Origin: Lineus longissimus
Lineage: Eukaryota > Nemertea > Pilidiophora > Heteronemertea > Lineidae
Direction of reading: 5' to 3'
NCBI RefSeq assembly: GCF_910592395.1
Contig: NC_088311.1
Span: 15,256,501-15,320,500, forward strand
DNA: 64,000 nt
A model generated the notes under the pieces. That model searched no databases. It saw only the letters and a program-made list of their open reading frames with translations, and was not told where the DNA came from. Of this stretch, positions 11,246 to 22,225 are shown piece by piece; positions within the stretch are counted from its first letter, which is position 1; each line of letters begins with the position of its first letter. The translations under genes and the position numbers were made by a program.

Positions 11246-13555
11246 TCAGATCGGGCTCAGATCCGAAGAAGAACTTTCGATCTTTACCTTAACCTTGCGG
11301 TTTGAAAGGTACGACCTGAGCAGTTCAAGAAGTTTTCCCCTTATACCATAGGCCTTAAGCTTTTGAAGGAGAAGAAAATGCGGAACAGCATCAAAGGCCC
11401 CCGCAATATCAAGAAAAACCCCTCTAGTTTCCATACCATTTTCAGAATTTGAAAGAATCATATTTACAATACTTAGAAGCTGCTTATCAGTACTATGACC
11501 AGGAAGAAAGCCAGATTGACGTTTGAATAAAAGCTCATTGAGCTGCAAATGATCATACATAGATGAGTACACAACCTTTTCAAACAACTTAGACATGGAG
11601 TTTAGCAGGGTAACAGGACGGTAATTAGAAGGACATGACTTACTCCCTTTATTCTTATAGATCGGCACTATGATGCCTAATTTCCAACAATCAGGAAAAC
11701 TGCCATGCTGTAGGAGGACATTAAATAACTCAGACAGTGGTTTTGCAAGAGAAGAAGCTACAAGTTTGAGCATTTTATTTGTTACACCATCGACGCCGCC
11801 TTGTTTTGAGACGTCCAAGTCCAATAGAAGTTTTCTGACCTCGAGTTCAGTGGTCCTCAGGTCACTAATTGATGCCATTGTCCTTGCAGGGAAAACAGGG
11901 GACAAGACCTCATTGTGGTCATGATGAAATTTGACCATAAACTGTTCCAAGAATAGCTGGCACTTTTCCTGCTGGGAAACATACATATTATCATTGTGAA
12001 CAATACATGGGATACCAGAGGCAAACTTTTTACCGAGCAGTTGCTTAATAATATGCCAATAGTTTTTGCTGCTGGACGAACTGGTATCAAGAGACTTACA
12101 TACATTTTCATGAAATGTCTTCTTAGCTGAAGTAACTAGGTCAGACACACACTTGGCACAATCTTTGTATCGAGCAAAATTGCCAATACTATTGTTCCTT
12201 ACAAGTTTCCTATACATTTTGTCCCGTTTATTTACAGCTTTCTTAATCCTACTGGAGAACCACGGCATGTCCTTAGCTCTGATAACTTTGTCATGATGCG
12301 GTATCTGCTCATTGAATATACTGGATAACGCCTCAACAAAAGAGGAAGTGATGTCATTTACATCGTTGACAATAAACACTCTTTCCCAATCATTGTCAGC
12401 GACAGCAGCATTTAGGGCATCAATGTGTACCCTCGAATAGCTCCAGATTGTTTTGGTTGTAGGAGTGTCAGTCACTGGTTTAGAGAAGTCCAAGGAAACA
12501 ATAGTAGAACTATGATCTGACATGGCAATTGGGGCTTCAACCGTTGCGTCCAGCACATACCCAGGAGCATTACTGAAAACCAGATCAATACAAGATTTGG
12601 AACTGTCGGTGATCCTGGTAGGTTCATGAATAAACTGGGACAGTTGATGTTTAACAGATAAATCAAACAACTGAGAGCCTTCACACGTATTAACATCCCC
12701 GTCCCACCATAGTTTATTCCTAGCATTAAAGTCACCTCCAATTAATGTAACATCTACTTTTGATTTAGAAGCCAGGGTACAACTCCTGTCAAACTCAGCA
12801 AAGTAAGCGTCCCTTGTCGCTTTATCCTGCGAAGGTGAACGATAAAACACCCCTAAGAGAAGTGTTCGCCGCCCTATCTTTACATCCAACCACATACAAC
12901 CTTCATGTGTCTCCAGGTCAAATCGCCTATCGACAACAAGAAAATCATGAACATAGACCATTAGACCACGGGCACTTGCCTTGTAAACAGACTGGTCAAT
13001 GTTGTGGTATCCACTAATTGTACAATCACTTGGGTTCAAATTACACCCCGTTTCACTTAGGCAAGCAATGTGAATATTGTCCGTTTTTAGACGCATGCTT
13101 AGAGCATTGAGTCGCTGACCTTTTTCAGCGGAGAGACTGTTTATGTTTGTGAACAATACATTAAAAGCATTAATATTAGGCCCTGGATTACATTCAACAT
13201 CACCAGCCAGGAGAATAAGTTTACTCGTAAAGTCAGGATTAACTATAAAAATGGTCAAATCCCACAGCCCAGGAACCAATAACAATAAGATGAAAACTGT
13301 TGAAGCATAGTAGACAATACCACGTGGAGCTAAAGGATGCGACAATAAGTTTTTGACAATCAGAAATACACCAAACGGCACCACGAGAAGTACAAGTCTT
13401 ATCACTGAGAAGAGGCAACAGTAGATAAGGACCAAACCAAGTTTTTGGTTAATTAACATAAAAAGCATACAGAGTAGAAGAGCAGTGCCACCAAGAAAGG
13501 CATCTCTTTGGATTAATAGTAATGGCACATTAACCTTATGCATAAAAGATGACAC
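11246..13555 (-). pseudogene. LINE ORF2, hydrophobic leader, 2A motif, endonuclease, RT N-terminal half
   Basis: 769 codons. Residues about 22-105 hold several hydrophobic segments; residues 112-126 read KLILLAGDVECNPGP, matching the 2A consensus D(V/I)ExNPG|P. An APE-type endonuclease follows: NINSL, LSETGCN, FYRSPSQD, GGDFNARNKLWW, then CIDLVFSN and SDHSS. Then comes the RT start: PVTLLNSMSKLFEK, QSGFLPGHSTDKQLL and GVFLDIAGAFDAVPH (first catalytic Asp). The frame ends at 11246 by frameshift just before the SGVPQG box. Known family behaviour: 2A causes ribosome skipping, releasing the leader from the enzyme. Start codon choice is uncertain. Confidence 0.9.
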
Positions 13556-14267
13556 ACCGCCCCTAAGCGGAATGTAGTTCCACCGTTAAACTCACCAACT
13601 CTCGCCCTCCAAAGGGCTAACTCAATCGCCATTAAGTACAATAGAATACAACAATAGGATCCTGGGAAGCTGCCAAGCTAGAAACATACAGTAAAACAAG
13701 TACATAATGAAGAATAAGGTGAACATTTTAGGAGGAATTGAAATTAGTACAAGTACCACAGTAGATACAGGATTAAGTGGATTGGCTTGCCACAAATGAA
13801 AATAATTATGTTGTTGGAGTGTAATGAACACATTTACTTGAAACGCTTATAGTAGGTTGTTATTTTTTAAACCTATTAACAACCGAAAACAAGATATTGA
13901 TACAGTCATCAGTACTAATGTGGCTCAACAAGTTGTGTACAATCATATCGCATAACATTTGATCTCAGCCTGAGTAACAGGTTTGGTTGGAAAATTGAAC
14001 TCACAACCACATGCGCGACTAATCTGCAAGTTACCTACACACCCATGTCAAAACTGTTGGCTGAGATTACTGGCACAATGTTAGACATGTGAAGCACTTT
14101 AGAGGGACCATATAACAGGTAACGCAATGACTGACCATGAATAACTATGCTCAAAATGTCAGAAAAGTCAACAGTCACCTGCAGCTAGCAGATGTCATAG
14201 AGCAATAAATGTCCGGTGTTGGCTGAAACTCATAAGACTATAACTGAACCTCCGTTGACGATCACAT
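13556..14267 (-). other. LINE spacer between ORF1 and ORF2
   Basis: About 710 bp with no family-recognisable frame. An unusually long spacer for a LINE; ORF2 may begin further upstream than the first Met at 13555, or this may be a re-initiation or leader region. Confidence 0.5.
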
Positions 14268-15131
14268 CTAGCTCGCAAAAACAACCAGGCGCTCAAAGTC
14301 AAAGTCATTTTTAACCAGGTGCTTCTTGCTCTTGCACCAGGCAAACAAGCGACCATCCTTCGACCATGCGTTGTCGACAACCTTCTCCCTCTTCAAAGTC
14401 AGTAGGCGGAGGAGCAATTTATATCGTCTGACTGTTAAGTCCTCATTTATGAACACATTAGGGCGCTTCCCCTTTAGCTTTCGTTTACTTTCGAAGAACT
14501 TCGCCCTGGAGGTGTAGCTGCCGAATTTGACCATGAGCTGCTGCTTACCTACTGGGCCAACCGGATGCGCACGATCTATCTCAAGCGGGGATAGGGTACA
14601 TCCCATGTCGTTAGCTACTGCAAGAACCAAAGCCTTGTAGTCCTCAACTCCACGAAGTGCAAGCCCCGACAGACGCAACGAGGCCCTACGAGAATACTGC
14701 TCCAACTCATCGACAGCTTGCCTTAGTTCCTCGACCTTATCGCCCATCATAGCTGTATCACGGTGGGCATCCTCGAGTCTGGACGACATGACTTCGAGGT
14801 TCCCCTCAAGAGTAATGATTAACTGATCCTTCTTACCGATATCGGTCCTTAGCTCGAGTATCTCCTTACGTAGCTCGCTGTAGTCGGCTCTTAGATCAGC
14901 CTTGAGTTCATCAAGTTTCTCGGAGAGAAGACGAGTAAGCTCGGCTTTTAGATCATAACCACGTTTGTGTTCCGGGGATTCCACCTCCGGGTCCGGGGAC
15001 AGGTCAGCAAACTTCCTTGTTATCCCTTTACCTTTCGGGGTCTGAGTATCCAAATCGTCGCTGCCTAGCTTATCCATTACTTCTGAGACGACCCCTAACC
15101 AATCAAAACTCACATGTATGACCAAAGTCAA
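14268..15131 (-). CDS. LINE ORF1 protein
   Basis: 287 codons, intact. Residues about 60-150 are strongly coiled-coil (KAELTRLLSEKLDELKADL and following, with heptad Leu/Glu). A segment EQYSRRASLRLSGL and then DRAHPVGPVGKQQLMVKFGSY follow. This is the arrangement of L1-like 'transposase 22' ORF1p: coiled coil, RRM-like fold, C-terminal basic domain (FESKRKLKGKRPNVFINEDLT). Expected role: RNA-binding trimeric chaperone of the retrotransposon RNP. It is 190 bp from the LINE 5' end, leaving a 5' UTR of that length. Confidence 0.88.
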   Translation of the reverse strand: MTLVIHVSFDWLGVVSEVMDKLGSDDLDTQTPKGKGITRKFADLSPDPEVESPEHKRGYDLKAELTRLLSEKLDELKADLRADYSELRKEILELRTDIGKKDQLIITLEGNLEVMSSRLEDAHRDTAMMGDKVEELRQAVDELEQYSRRASLRLSGLALRGVEDYKALVLAVANDMGCTLSPLEIDRAHPVGPVGKQQLMVKFGSYTSRAKFFESKRKLKGKRPNVFINEDLTVRRYKLLLRLLTLKREKVVDNAWSKDGRLFAWCKSKKHLVKNDFDFERLVVFAS

Positions 15132-15321
15132 CGTTTAACTCCACAAAAAATCAAGTTCAAGTAGCCAGAATCCACTTTCGAGAATCTACATACCACCAGG
15201 ACGGTTTGATAGACCTCCTGTGATGAATTGAGTGTAAAAGAGAGTCTTGAAAGGCAGAGAAAGTCAATTAAATTGGGGACATCAATGAACTCAACTTGTC
15301 CTTTTGGCTGCCACTATACAA

Positions 15322-15987
15322 GGCTTTCAGTGGCGACAGTCTCGTCTTGGCAATCACCAGTCTCACCAGTATCCTCCCGTCCGTCATCAGGGTCCTGGCA
15401 TACACGACAGCAGAAAAGGCATCCTTTGAGGCATCGCTGAACACATGAAGTTCAGTTTGATAACTTGTGTTCATACCAAGATGTCTGCTCACTCGGATGT
15501 TATCCAAATGTGGCAACTCTTTCTTCCACAACGACCACTCCAGGGCTAAGTCTTCTTCCAGGGGGCTGTCCCAATCTTCCTTTTGGATCCATGTCCTTTG
15601 AAAGAGGATCCAGACTCTAATTCTGAACGGATCAACCAATCCCAGTGGATCAAACAAGGCTGCTATGCATCTCAGCATACCCCTCCTCGTGGCTGGATAC
15701 TCTCCTTCCCTCAATCGTGGCTTCACAGTGATGACATCTTCTTCGGCTAACCACAGTATACCCAAGGCTTTCTGACATGGCAAAGTTTCCTTTCCATTTA
15801 TATCCAAGAATGTGGCTTTATCACTTTGTGGGACGTCCTCTAGTACCTCAGGATCATTTGACAGCCATTTTCTCATCTTCATTCCTCCTCGGTCCAACAT
15901 CTCTGTCATCTCAGATCTGGTTTTCTTTGCTTCTCCTGTAGAACATCGGCTATCAATGGCATCGTCGACATACAAAGCATTCTCCAC
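15322..15987 (-). pseudogene. BEL/Pao reverse transcriptase catalytic part to RNase H start
   Basis: ENALYVDDAIDS carries the catalytic YVDD motif. It is followed by KMRKWLSND, then RRGMLRCIAALFDPLGLVDPFRIR, a signature of BEL/Pao Pol, and HVFSDASKDAFSAVVY, the RNase H first catalytic Asp. True BEL sequence stops at the target duplication (15322); the residues read beyond it belong to the LINE. An in-frame TAA at 16009-16011 separates this part from the upstream pol frame. Confidence 0.92.
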
Positions 15988-16008
15988 TGTGTCAGCTGCC
16001 TCTGGATA

Positions 16009-18732
16009 TTAATTCTTCAGTTTACGACTGTGCTCTCTTATAACCAGGTTGGCTTTAAATGGTGATGATGTTTCTCCGAAGATTGTCCTCTGATACTCTA
16101 AAACTTGCTGTTCCCAAACTATCCGATAAAATCGCCTGCTATCAGGGTCAAGGCCAATTTGGAGAAACATCTCAGAGACATCTCCCACAATAGCTACAGG
16201 GTATTGCCTAAATCTCAGGAGTACTTCCACCAGATCATTGAGCAGTTTAGGTCCCGGTAAAATGTTGCTATTCAAGCTTGTCCCATCAAATTTGGCAGCA
16301 CAGTCGAGGACCATTCGGACTTTCGTGGTTGCTCTTGAGTCATCTCTCACAGGAAAAACTGGGATGTGGAATCCTTCATCTTTGGCCTCTGCTACAGGTC
16401 CTATGGGTAGTAAGTAACCCTTTCTGACTTGCTGTTCTATGACTTCCTTACACTTGGCATAAAACTTTGGATCTTTCTTCTGTAGGTTCATTTCCATCTT
16501 GTCTTGGCGTTTTGACACAGCTCGTAAGTTGTGTGGCAGCTTAGGTTGACCATATCTCCACGGTGTCACCACTTCATAACGGCCTCCCACCATTTTCATT
16601 GAGTTCAAGACTGTTTCCTGGGCTCGTCTCTCTTCTGGCGTCATGTTGTTCTCCTTTGGACCATGTTCAGCTCTCCCAAGACCAATCGCATCCAACTCCC
16701 AAAGTTGTTTCACCATTGTCTTCACTTCCGTGATAGGATCATCCATGGTCGCGTGGTAAGTATACTGAGTAGTAGAACTGTCCCATTCTTCTGATTCTTC
16801 TTTGCTCACTGGTCCAATACAGGTCCATCCAAGAGGGGTCAGACGTGCAATAGGTCCGGTTTTCTCTTCGGCCGCAATTTCCCTCAAAGACCGGTGAAAG
16901 TAGGCATGTCTGTTTCCTACCAGGATACCAATCTTTTTTCCTTTTGGCTTCACAGGAAAGGGTACACCTGTAAGGTGCTTCCAATTATCTGCTGCTTTAT
17001 CCCAGTTCACTACTGCTGGCTCTCCAACTAATACGGGATGGGTCCAAATGCTTGATATTTGGAAGTTTTCTTCTTGCTCCACACCCTGGATGGTCAACCC
17101 TTCAACTCTCATGGTATGGTACTCTTCGACCTTGGCTCCAAATACAATGGATACTTTCTTGGCTGTTTCCAATACAGGGAGCTTCAACTGGTGCGCTATA
17201 TTCTCAAGGAGGTAACTTTCAGAGGAACCATCGTCTAGCATTGCATTGGTATGTATAATGCGATCCTTGTACTTCAGCATGACAGGCACCGTTCTTAGAG
17301 AGATATTGCCGCCCATGCTGGCAAACTGAGAACCTTGGTTGTCTTTGCTATCCTGTTTTGGAGCTTTATCTTCATGCTTCTTGGGTTTCTTGGCGGTAAA
17401 CGAGCTCTTTGCTGGTGTTGACATGGGCGCCTTGCCTCCCTTGCTGGCATTCTGGAAGTCGCGCTGTAGAAGTCTATGATTAGGCTTTCTCTCGCCATCT
17501 TTTGAAGTCCCCTTGATGCAGTCCACAGCCATGTGTCCGTGGGCAAGGCAAACCTTGCATAAGCCGCGTTGCTTTACTGTCCTCCAACGGTTACTCAGCG
17601 ATAGCACTTTAAACTTCGGACAGGATTCGACGTCATGACTCTCGCTGCAAACTGGACATCGACTTTCTACAACAGCAAATGTTCTGTTCTTCTTCCAAGG
17701 TTTCACTTCGTTGTCTGTCCTTTCCCAAGTTTTCTTCTGTTGTTCCACTCCAACAACTGCTTCCTTGACTCTCGTTTTCATATCAACCAATTCCTCAAGC
17801 CATGTCTGGATAGTAAAGAGACTGTCTTCTTTTTTGCCTTGATGTTGCCATTGTGCGAACAGGAAAAGTTCTGTTTCTGGTATTTTACTTTTCACGATTG
17901 TAAACATCATCCCATCGCCTAGTTCTCCCTGCCTCCCAACTGTTTCCATGAAAGATATTGCTGTGTTGATGCTATTCAGTAACTCCTTTAACTTCTTGAC
18001 TTTTTCTTTTTCATCGTCCTTGATAACTGGGAACTTGAACAGTTTTTCTAAGAGACGGGATCCTTCTCTTTTATCTCCTCCATATTCCCGTTCCAATCTC
18101 TTTAGTGCCTCTTTATACTGTGCTGAAGTGTAGGCTTGTAAGTCATTTATCAAGGTTTTCGGTTTCCCCGTCAAGACACTTCTTAGTCGCAGCATCTTTT
18201 CTTCGTCTGCCATTGTGGTACGGTCGATTGCTGTATTAAAGGCGGCTCTCCATGCCCGGTATTCAGTCATATCTCCTCCAAATTTATCCAGCTGTATTTT
18301 CGGCAAGCCTTGTGGTCTATTATACTGCTGAGGGGGTCTGTGATTGTAAGGCTGTTCTACCATGGTATACTGGCTCCAAGGTCCACCATCTGCAGATGTT
18401 GTAGAAACCGGTTCCACTCGATATGTATTTCCTGAAGCATTTCTCCAGTGGGTCTCCCCGACATATTGCGATGGCGGATCATCACATCTTCTCCTAGTGT
18501 AGGGTCTCTGATCAGAGTCTTGACCGGTTGGAGTTATCTGTCGTATCTGTCTGGGTTCATCATGGCTGATATCTTCTTCTGTGTGTCCGCGAGACATCTG
18601 GAAGGCTGGCATCAGCGGTTCATCCCATCTAATTGCAGTGAAGGGTCTCTGATCGTGGCTTGCTGGAGTTATCAGTTTGGCCTGGTGATGATTATCTTGG
18701 ATCCTATCTTCATCGACTGGTCGATGAGACAT
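16009..18732 (-). pseudogene. BEL/Pao Gag-Pol main frame: Gag, zinc knuckle, protease, RT N-terminus
   Basis: 907 codons. LPKIQLDKFGGDMTEYRAW starts the DUF1759-like Gag core, followed by zinc knuckles (CPVCSESHDVESCPKF and CKVCLAHGHMAVDC), an aspartic protease (AMLDDGSSESYL, with DDG in place of the usual DSG/DTG) and RT N-terminus (TTKVRMVLDCAAKFDGTSLN, then YPVAIVGDVSEMFLQIGL with the first RT catalytic Asp). It ends at an in-frame TAA at 16009. A second in-frame TAA (18748-18750) separates it from the upstream Gag part in the same frame. Confidence 0.92.
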
Positions 18733-18747
18733 CTGGCTCCATCTGTT

Positions 18748-19392
18748 TTAGTCGTCATCACTTGTACCCTGTTGTCTCAGTTGAAGATTATCATCCTTCA
18801 CCCTTAGAGTATCCCTTTCTCCCTGGTGATGATTATCTTTGATCCTATATTCATCTGCTGGTCTGCGAGACATCTGGCACCATCTGTTGTAGTCATCATC
18901 ACTTGTACTCTGTTGTCTCAGTTGAAGATTATCATCCTTCTCATAACTTAAAATATCCCTTTCTCTCGAGATATTCATATCCGGTTCCTTAGCATCCACC
19001 ATCTGGTGTCCTACGAGCTCCTGATATTCTTTAAATGGGGTCTTCATTACACTGGGACGTGGTAACTTTGATGACTTCTTGCTCCGATGACTGCTACTTC
19101 CCATCACAGACGTCTCCTTCAGCTGCCTCAGCCTATTTATTTCATCGTCTATCTTCTCCTCATACTTGAGAATCTCATCGATCATCTTTTCTCGTAGATT
19201 GTTTTGCCTACCAAATTCTTCAATGGCTTCAATGACCCTCGCCATCTTTTTCCTAACATCCTCTTCTAATGCCGCCAACTCGTCTTCCGATCTCTCCTGT
19301 CCTATGGCTGAACTCAGTTTTGACAGCGCTCGCCCTACTGCAGATTTCAGGCCATTTATCCGGCCCCTTGTAACTGTAAAAACTCCAAGCAC
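18748..19392 (-). pseudogene. BEL/Pao Gag N-terminal coiled-coil part with internal repeats
   Basis: 214 codons. ALSKLSSAIGQERSEDEL and ALEEDVRKKMARVIEAIEEF begin a coiled-coil Gag head. The C-terminal third contains a decaying tandem repeat (QLRQQSTSDDDYNRW and QLRQQGTSDDD, about 50 residues apart). The frame ends at TAA in the second repeat unit where the first unit has a Tyr codon; the frame continues directly into 16009-18732. A single substitution, or less likely a readthrough codon, explains it. Confidence 0.85.
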
Positions 19393-19405
19393 CTGATTAT
19401 CCTTA

Positions 19406-19690
19406 TCACCCTTCAGGAATTTTCCAAAGGAAACTAGGCATTAGAGACAAATCCTCCACTTCAAAATCAGTATTATGGCTTATGACATTTTCGACAGTCA
19501 ATCTGGACGGTTCTGACCTTTTCTCCACAGTATCTTCCTTCCTTGGCTGCGCCGACTCTTGTTCCTCACCCCTTGGTGTCTCGCCAATGACAGGCCCGAC
19601 GGCTCCTGGCTGGGTTTCTTCTTCTTGATCGCACATGGCGGGGTCACGTGATCTCCTACTTTCGTGCGTGCCAGCGGCACGGCAATACAA
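19406..19690 (-). CDS. Small upstream frame in the BEL/Pao leader
   Basis: 94 codons between the primer site and the Gag head, hydrophilic and rich in Glu, Arg and Pro, with no recognised domain. It stops at 19406, 14 bases before the Gag frame, and is not in the same frame. It may be the true start of Gag with a frameshift, a small leader peptide, or chance. Confidence 0.3.
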   Translation of the reverse strand: MYCRAAGTHESRRSRDPAMCDQEEETQPGAVGPVIGETPRGEEQESAQPRKEDTVEKRSEPSRLTVENVISHNTDFEVEDLSLMPSFLWKIPEG

Positions 19691-19807
19691 TGGCAGGCGT
19701 GGCTCGGGACGATTTTTATCTTGCGTTTTTGGGGCGCTATTTTAGGGGTTTCTAAATGTTCTTTCTTAATTTCTTTTTCTCCATAGATCGTTGATGTTCA
19801 TAACTTC

Positions 19808-19819
19808 GCTCTGCTACCA
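19808..19819 (-). promoter_or_regulatory. Primer-binding site of the intronic BEL/Pao element
   Basis: Minus strand TGGTAGCAGAGC lies 4 bases inside the 5' LTR. It begins with TGG, complementary to a tRNA CCA end. The tRNA was not identified. Confidence 0.7.
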
Positions 19820-19823
19820 CTTT

Positions 19824-20141
19824 TGTTGTTAAGAAAGGACGGGAAAGTTCATAAATCGAGTCAGATTTCGTCTTTAATATTTTGAGGTCTTCAAGATCGT
19901 CGCGCCGTCGTCTCGAGCGAGGACCGCAGCAAATTCACAAAATCATCTCAACAGAAATTAACAATTCTTAGCAACTCAAAATTCCCCTAAAAACATGTAC
20001 AAGTAGTTAGGTATTTTTACCAATAAAATTAAACCCTCAAACAGAAGTTGACACCGTAATAATACCCAGACACCGTATGGTGCTGTCACCTGGTTATAAG
20101 ATAATGACCTAAACGTCTTGTCTTCACCCTGCTTCTCAACA
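19824..20141 (-). repeat. 5' LTR of the intronic BEL/Pao element
   Basis: 318 bp, partner of 7361-7678; three mismatches, no gaps. Confidence 0.95.
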
Positions 20142-20627
20142 CGTGGGTATAACTTATACCACAGTGTCCACCATTTATATCCGGTTTCAGAAACAATGGC
20201 ACGCTTCTTTACCACATCGTATGTTTGGTAATTTTTATTGAAGGCGACGTACCTGTTATAAAGTTTTAAGCTGTTTTCCTTTTTACCTGTAAAAGCCCAG
20301 AGAATGGAGCTTGAATCATGAATGCACAGGGCAATAGCTTGGGGTAAAAGTGTGAAGCACTTTGAGCAACTGAAACCAGTTGGATTTAGCGCTATTTAAG
20401 TCTCATAATTATTATTATTTTATGCCTATTCAACTGCTGCATAGAATTGACCCTGCACCTATGCCTACTGGCCCAACTTTAATTCGTTGTTAGTTTTTCA
20501 TAACCTGACCCTGAATTTTCAAAGTAGGTAGGTTTGTAAGAAAAAGTATATTTGATAAAATTTGTTCATTTCATAACCAGAATTTTTTTATGATTGACTA
20601 TAGCTTTAATTTCATTTCTTTTTTCAG

Positions 20628-20798
20628 GTGTTTTACATAGTGAAGGGTAAAGTCGCTGTGACAATTCACCAGACAACATCGCTGCTAGATGCTGGTAGCT
20701 CATTCTTTGTGCCAAGGGGAAACACATATGCAATCAAGAATCTTCGACGAAATGAGGCAAAGTTAACATTTTTCGAAATGAAGAATGAAATTGAGTAG
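20628..20798 (+). CDS. CENPC: CENP-C homologue, terminal cupin exon
   Basis: A TTTCTTTTTTCAG acceptor precedes GTG at 20628 and the frame ends with TAG at 20796-20798. It encodes VFYIVKGKVAVTIHQ, then GSSFFVPRGNTYAIKNL and LTFFEMKN. These match the C-terminal beta-barrel of CENP-C/Mif2, whose vertebrate form has VFYV, a GDSFYVPSGNYYNIKNL-like strand and ends a few residues later. The cupin mediates CENP-C dimerisation at centromeric chromatin. The stop sits at the family's usual C-terminus, so the protein end is intact. AATAAA occurs about 1 kb downstream (about 21797) and may or may not be the polyadenylation signal. Confidence 0.92.
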   Translation: MFYIVKGKVAVTIHQTTSLLDAGSSFFVPRGNTYAIKNLRRNEAKLTFFEMKNEIE

Positions 20799-20866
20799 AT
20801 GCATGGTTTGTTATTAGACTTGAAAAAAGCAGTGTCATTTTGAAACTGAAAAAGCATGCTTCACTA

Positions 20867-21405
20867 CAGGGTGTTTCAAAAAAAGGAAACCAAGATCAAT
20901 TTGTTAATTTCCTGGACATGGATACATATTTTGGAAATTGGCAACCACCATTTATTACCCAATGATGTCCTCTTCCTTATGACACCAAGAAATCCAATTT
21001 ACTGTCACAGATGACTGAACACGAAACAGTTCAATCAACCAAGGCAGAACTGGTCTTGCACCAGATAGACGTTTTGGTAATAAACCTTGTCTGCCCAGTG
21101 CAGGGCTTTTGTTGGGCCTCCAAATTATGCCATCCTTTGCATGTGCTTCCATTGCCCACTCCTTAAAAGTTGGAAAGGTTGCTCACTTTCTCAGATGAAA
21201 CTTACAACTAAGCAGCGTGTGTTTGAGGTAAAAGAGTGGTTGAGGACTGGGAGTAAGTAGCAGATGCATTTGATGTGATCAGCGAGGTCCCCTGACCTCA
21301 CCCCCTGTGATTTTTTTGGTGGGGACATCTTGAGAACCAAGTTGACAAGTCGCCTCACAAGATATCAATGACCTATGTGCCAGAATCGTCACTGCAGTTG
21401 ATACC
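20867..21405 (+). pseudogene. mariner/Tc1-superfamily transposon relic
   Basis: It begins with CAGGGTGTTTCAAAAAAAGG, a mariner-like terminal repeat. At 21195 an ATG opens MKLTTKQRVFEVKEWLRTGS, resembling a mariner transposase N-terminus. At about 21285 SPDLTPCDFF appears, the conserved catalytic-region 'SPDLtP.DFfLWG' box carrying the third acidic residue. The two are only 90 bp apart, so most of the transposase is deleted. No matching terminal repeat was seen on the right, so the 3' border is approximate. It lies just after the CENPC stop codon, so it may be in the 3' UTR. Confidence 0.7.
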
Positions 21406-22225
21406 TTAAAGGGGCACCTGGGGTTTAAATAGTGTGGGAGGGGATGATAGCATGCAAATGTCTGCCTGTTACTATCATGAAGAGAGCTCCTGGGCTTTTC
21501 ACAATGTTTTTAAAAAATTATTTGTCACTATTAAACACATTTGAATGAATTTGATATCAGACACTTATGAATAACATAGGAACATGATGTATTAAAATCA
21601 ACCTGAGAAATTGTCTATGTTATGAGATTATGGAACTTTTTTACACAGCACTGTTGAAAAGCCTTGAAGTTGAATTTACCAGCTTGAATCTGATTGGTTA
21701 TAGCCCTGGTGATGCATTATTTACAAACATTGAGCACATGGCTTATAATCATGAATGAGCATGCAGGAAAGAACTAGATATGCTAGAGATCATGCATAAT
21801 AAAGAGTTTCCTACCAAAGTGATTTTGGTCTGTTTTCTGTATCCTTTAGTCCATAAGTATATATCCTTATCCTACTGAATAATATATATTCTAATCCTAC
21901 TGAATAATGTATATGATACTAATAATCCAAGTCTATAACTATGTGATGTCACAATCCTACTGAATATTGTTTTGTTTAGATGTATCCATGTCTATGATAG
22001 GGTAGTCTACACAATTCTATAATTCTAAAGCATATATTTTTGCTAATCCGCATAAGTATTATGATAGATATCTATGGTATCTATGATGGAAACAAGGAGC
22101 AAAATCCTAGAATCCTCGAAAATTACAACTGTCACAAATTTGTCAAAGTGCACTGTAAATTTCGAAATCGTCCAAAACACCTTCTCAAAAAAATAATGTA
22201 GTCTATCTATCAGTGCTGCTGAAAC
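21406..22225. other. AT-rich intergenic DNA
   Basis: No recognisable gene. A short motif (ATCCTACTGAATAAT and variants) recurs three or four times around 21870-21970. AATAAA at about 21797 is the nearest candidate poly(A) signal for CENPC. Confidence 0.4.

Larger units (their letters stand above)
9674..15321 (-). mobile_element. Full-length-size LINE (non-LTR retrotransposon) nested in BEL/Pao RNase H
   Basis: A 5648-bp element on the minus strand with ORF1 (14268-15131), ORF2 with endonuclease and reverse transcriptase (split by a frameshift, 13555-9910), and a 3' end made of AAT repeats (TAATAATAATAATAA on the minus strand, 9674-9697). The 10-bp target duplication and the broken host frame give exact borders. 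The APE-type endonuclease plus an N-terminal hydrophobic/2A region recalls CR1-like elements described in sea urchin; clade assignment by eye is tentative. The frameshift near 11250 makes it probably inactive. Confidence 0.92.
9664..15331. repeat. 10-bp target-site duplication of the LINE
   Basis: GGCTTTCAGT occurs at 9664-9673 and again at 15322-15331, exactly at the two points where the BEL pol reading breaks off and resumes. Confidence 0.9.
7361..20141 (-). mobile_element. BEL/Pao LTR retrotransposon in a CENPC intron, with a nested LINE
   Basis: The element is bounded by two 318-bp LTRs (7361-7678 and 19824-20141) that start TGTTG and end CAACA, and is flanked by a 5-bp duplication CGTGG (7356-7360, 20142-20146). 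Minus-strand order: 5' LTR, primer site, Gag, protease, RT, RNase H (interrupted by the LINE at 9674-15321), remainder of RNase H, integrase C-terminus, 3' LTR. The LTRs differ at three positions that I could count, so insertion is recent on an evolutionary scale. Two in-frame stops, a missing integrase core and the LINE make this copy defective. Confidence 0.95.
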
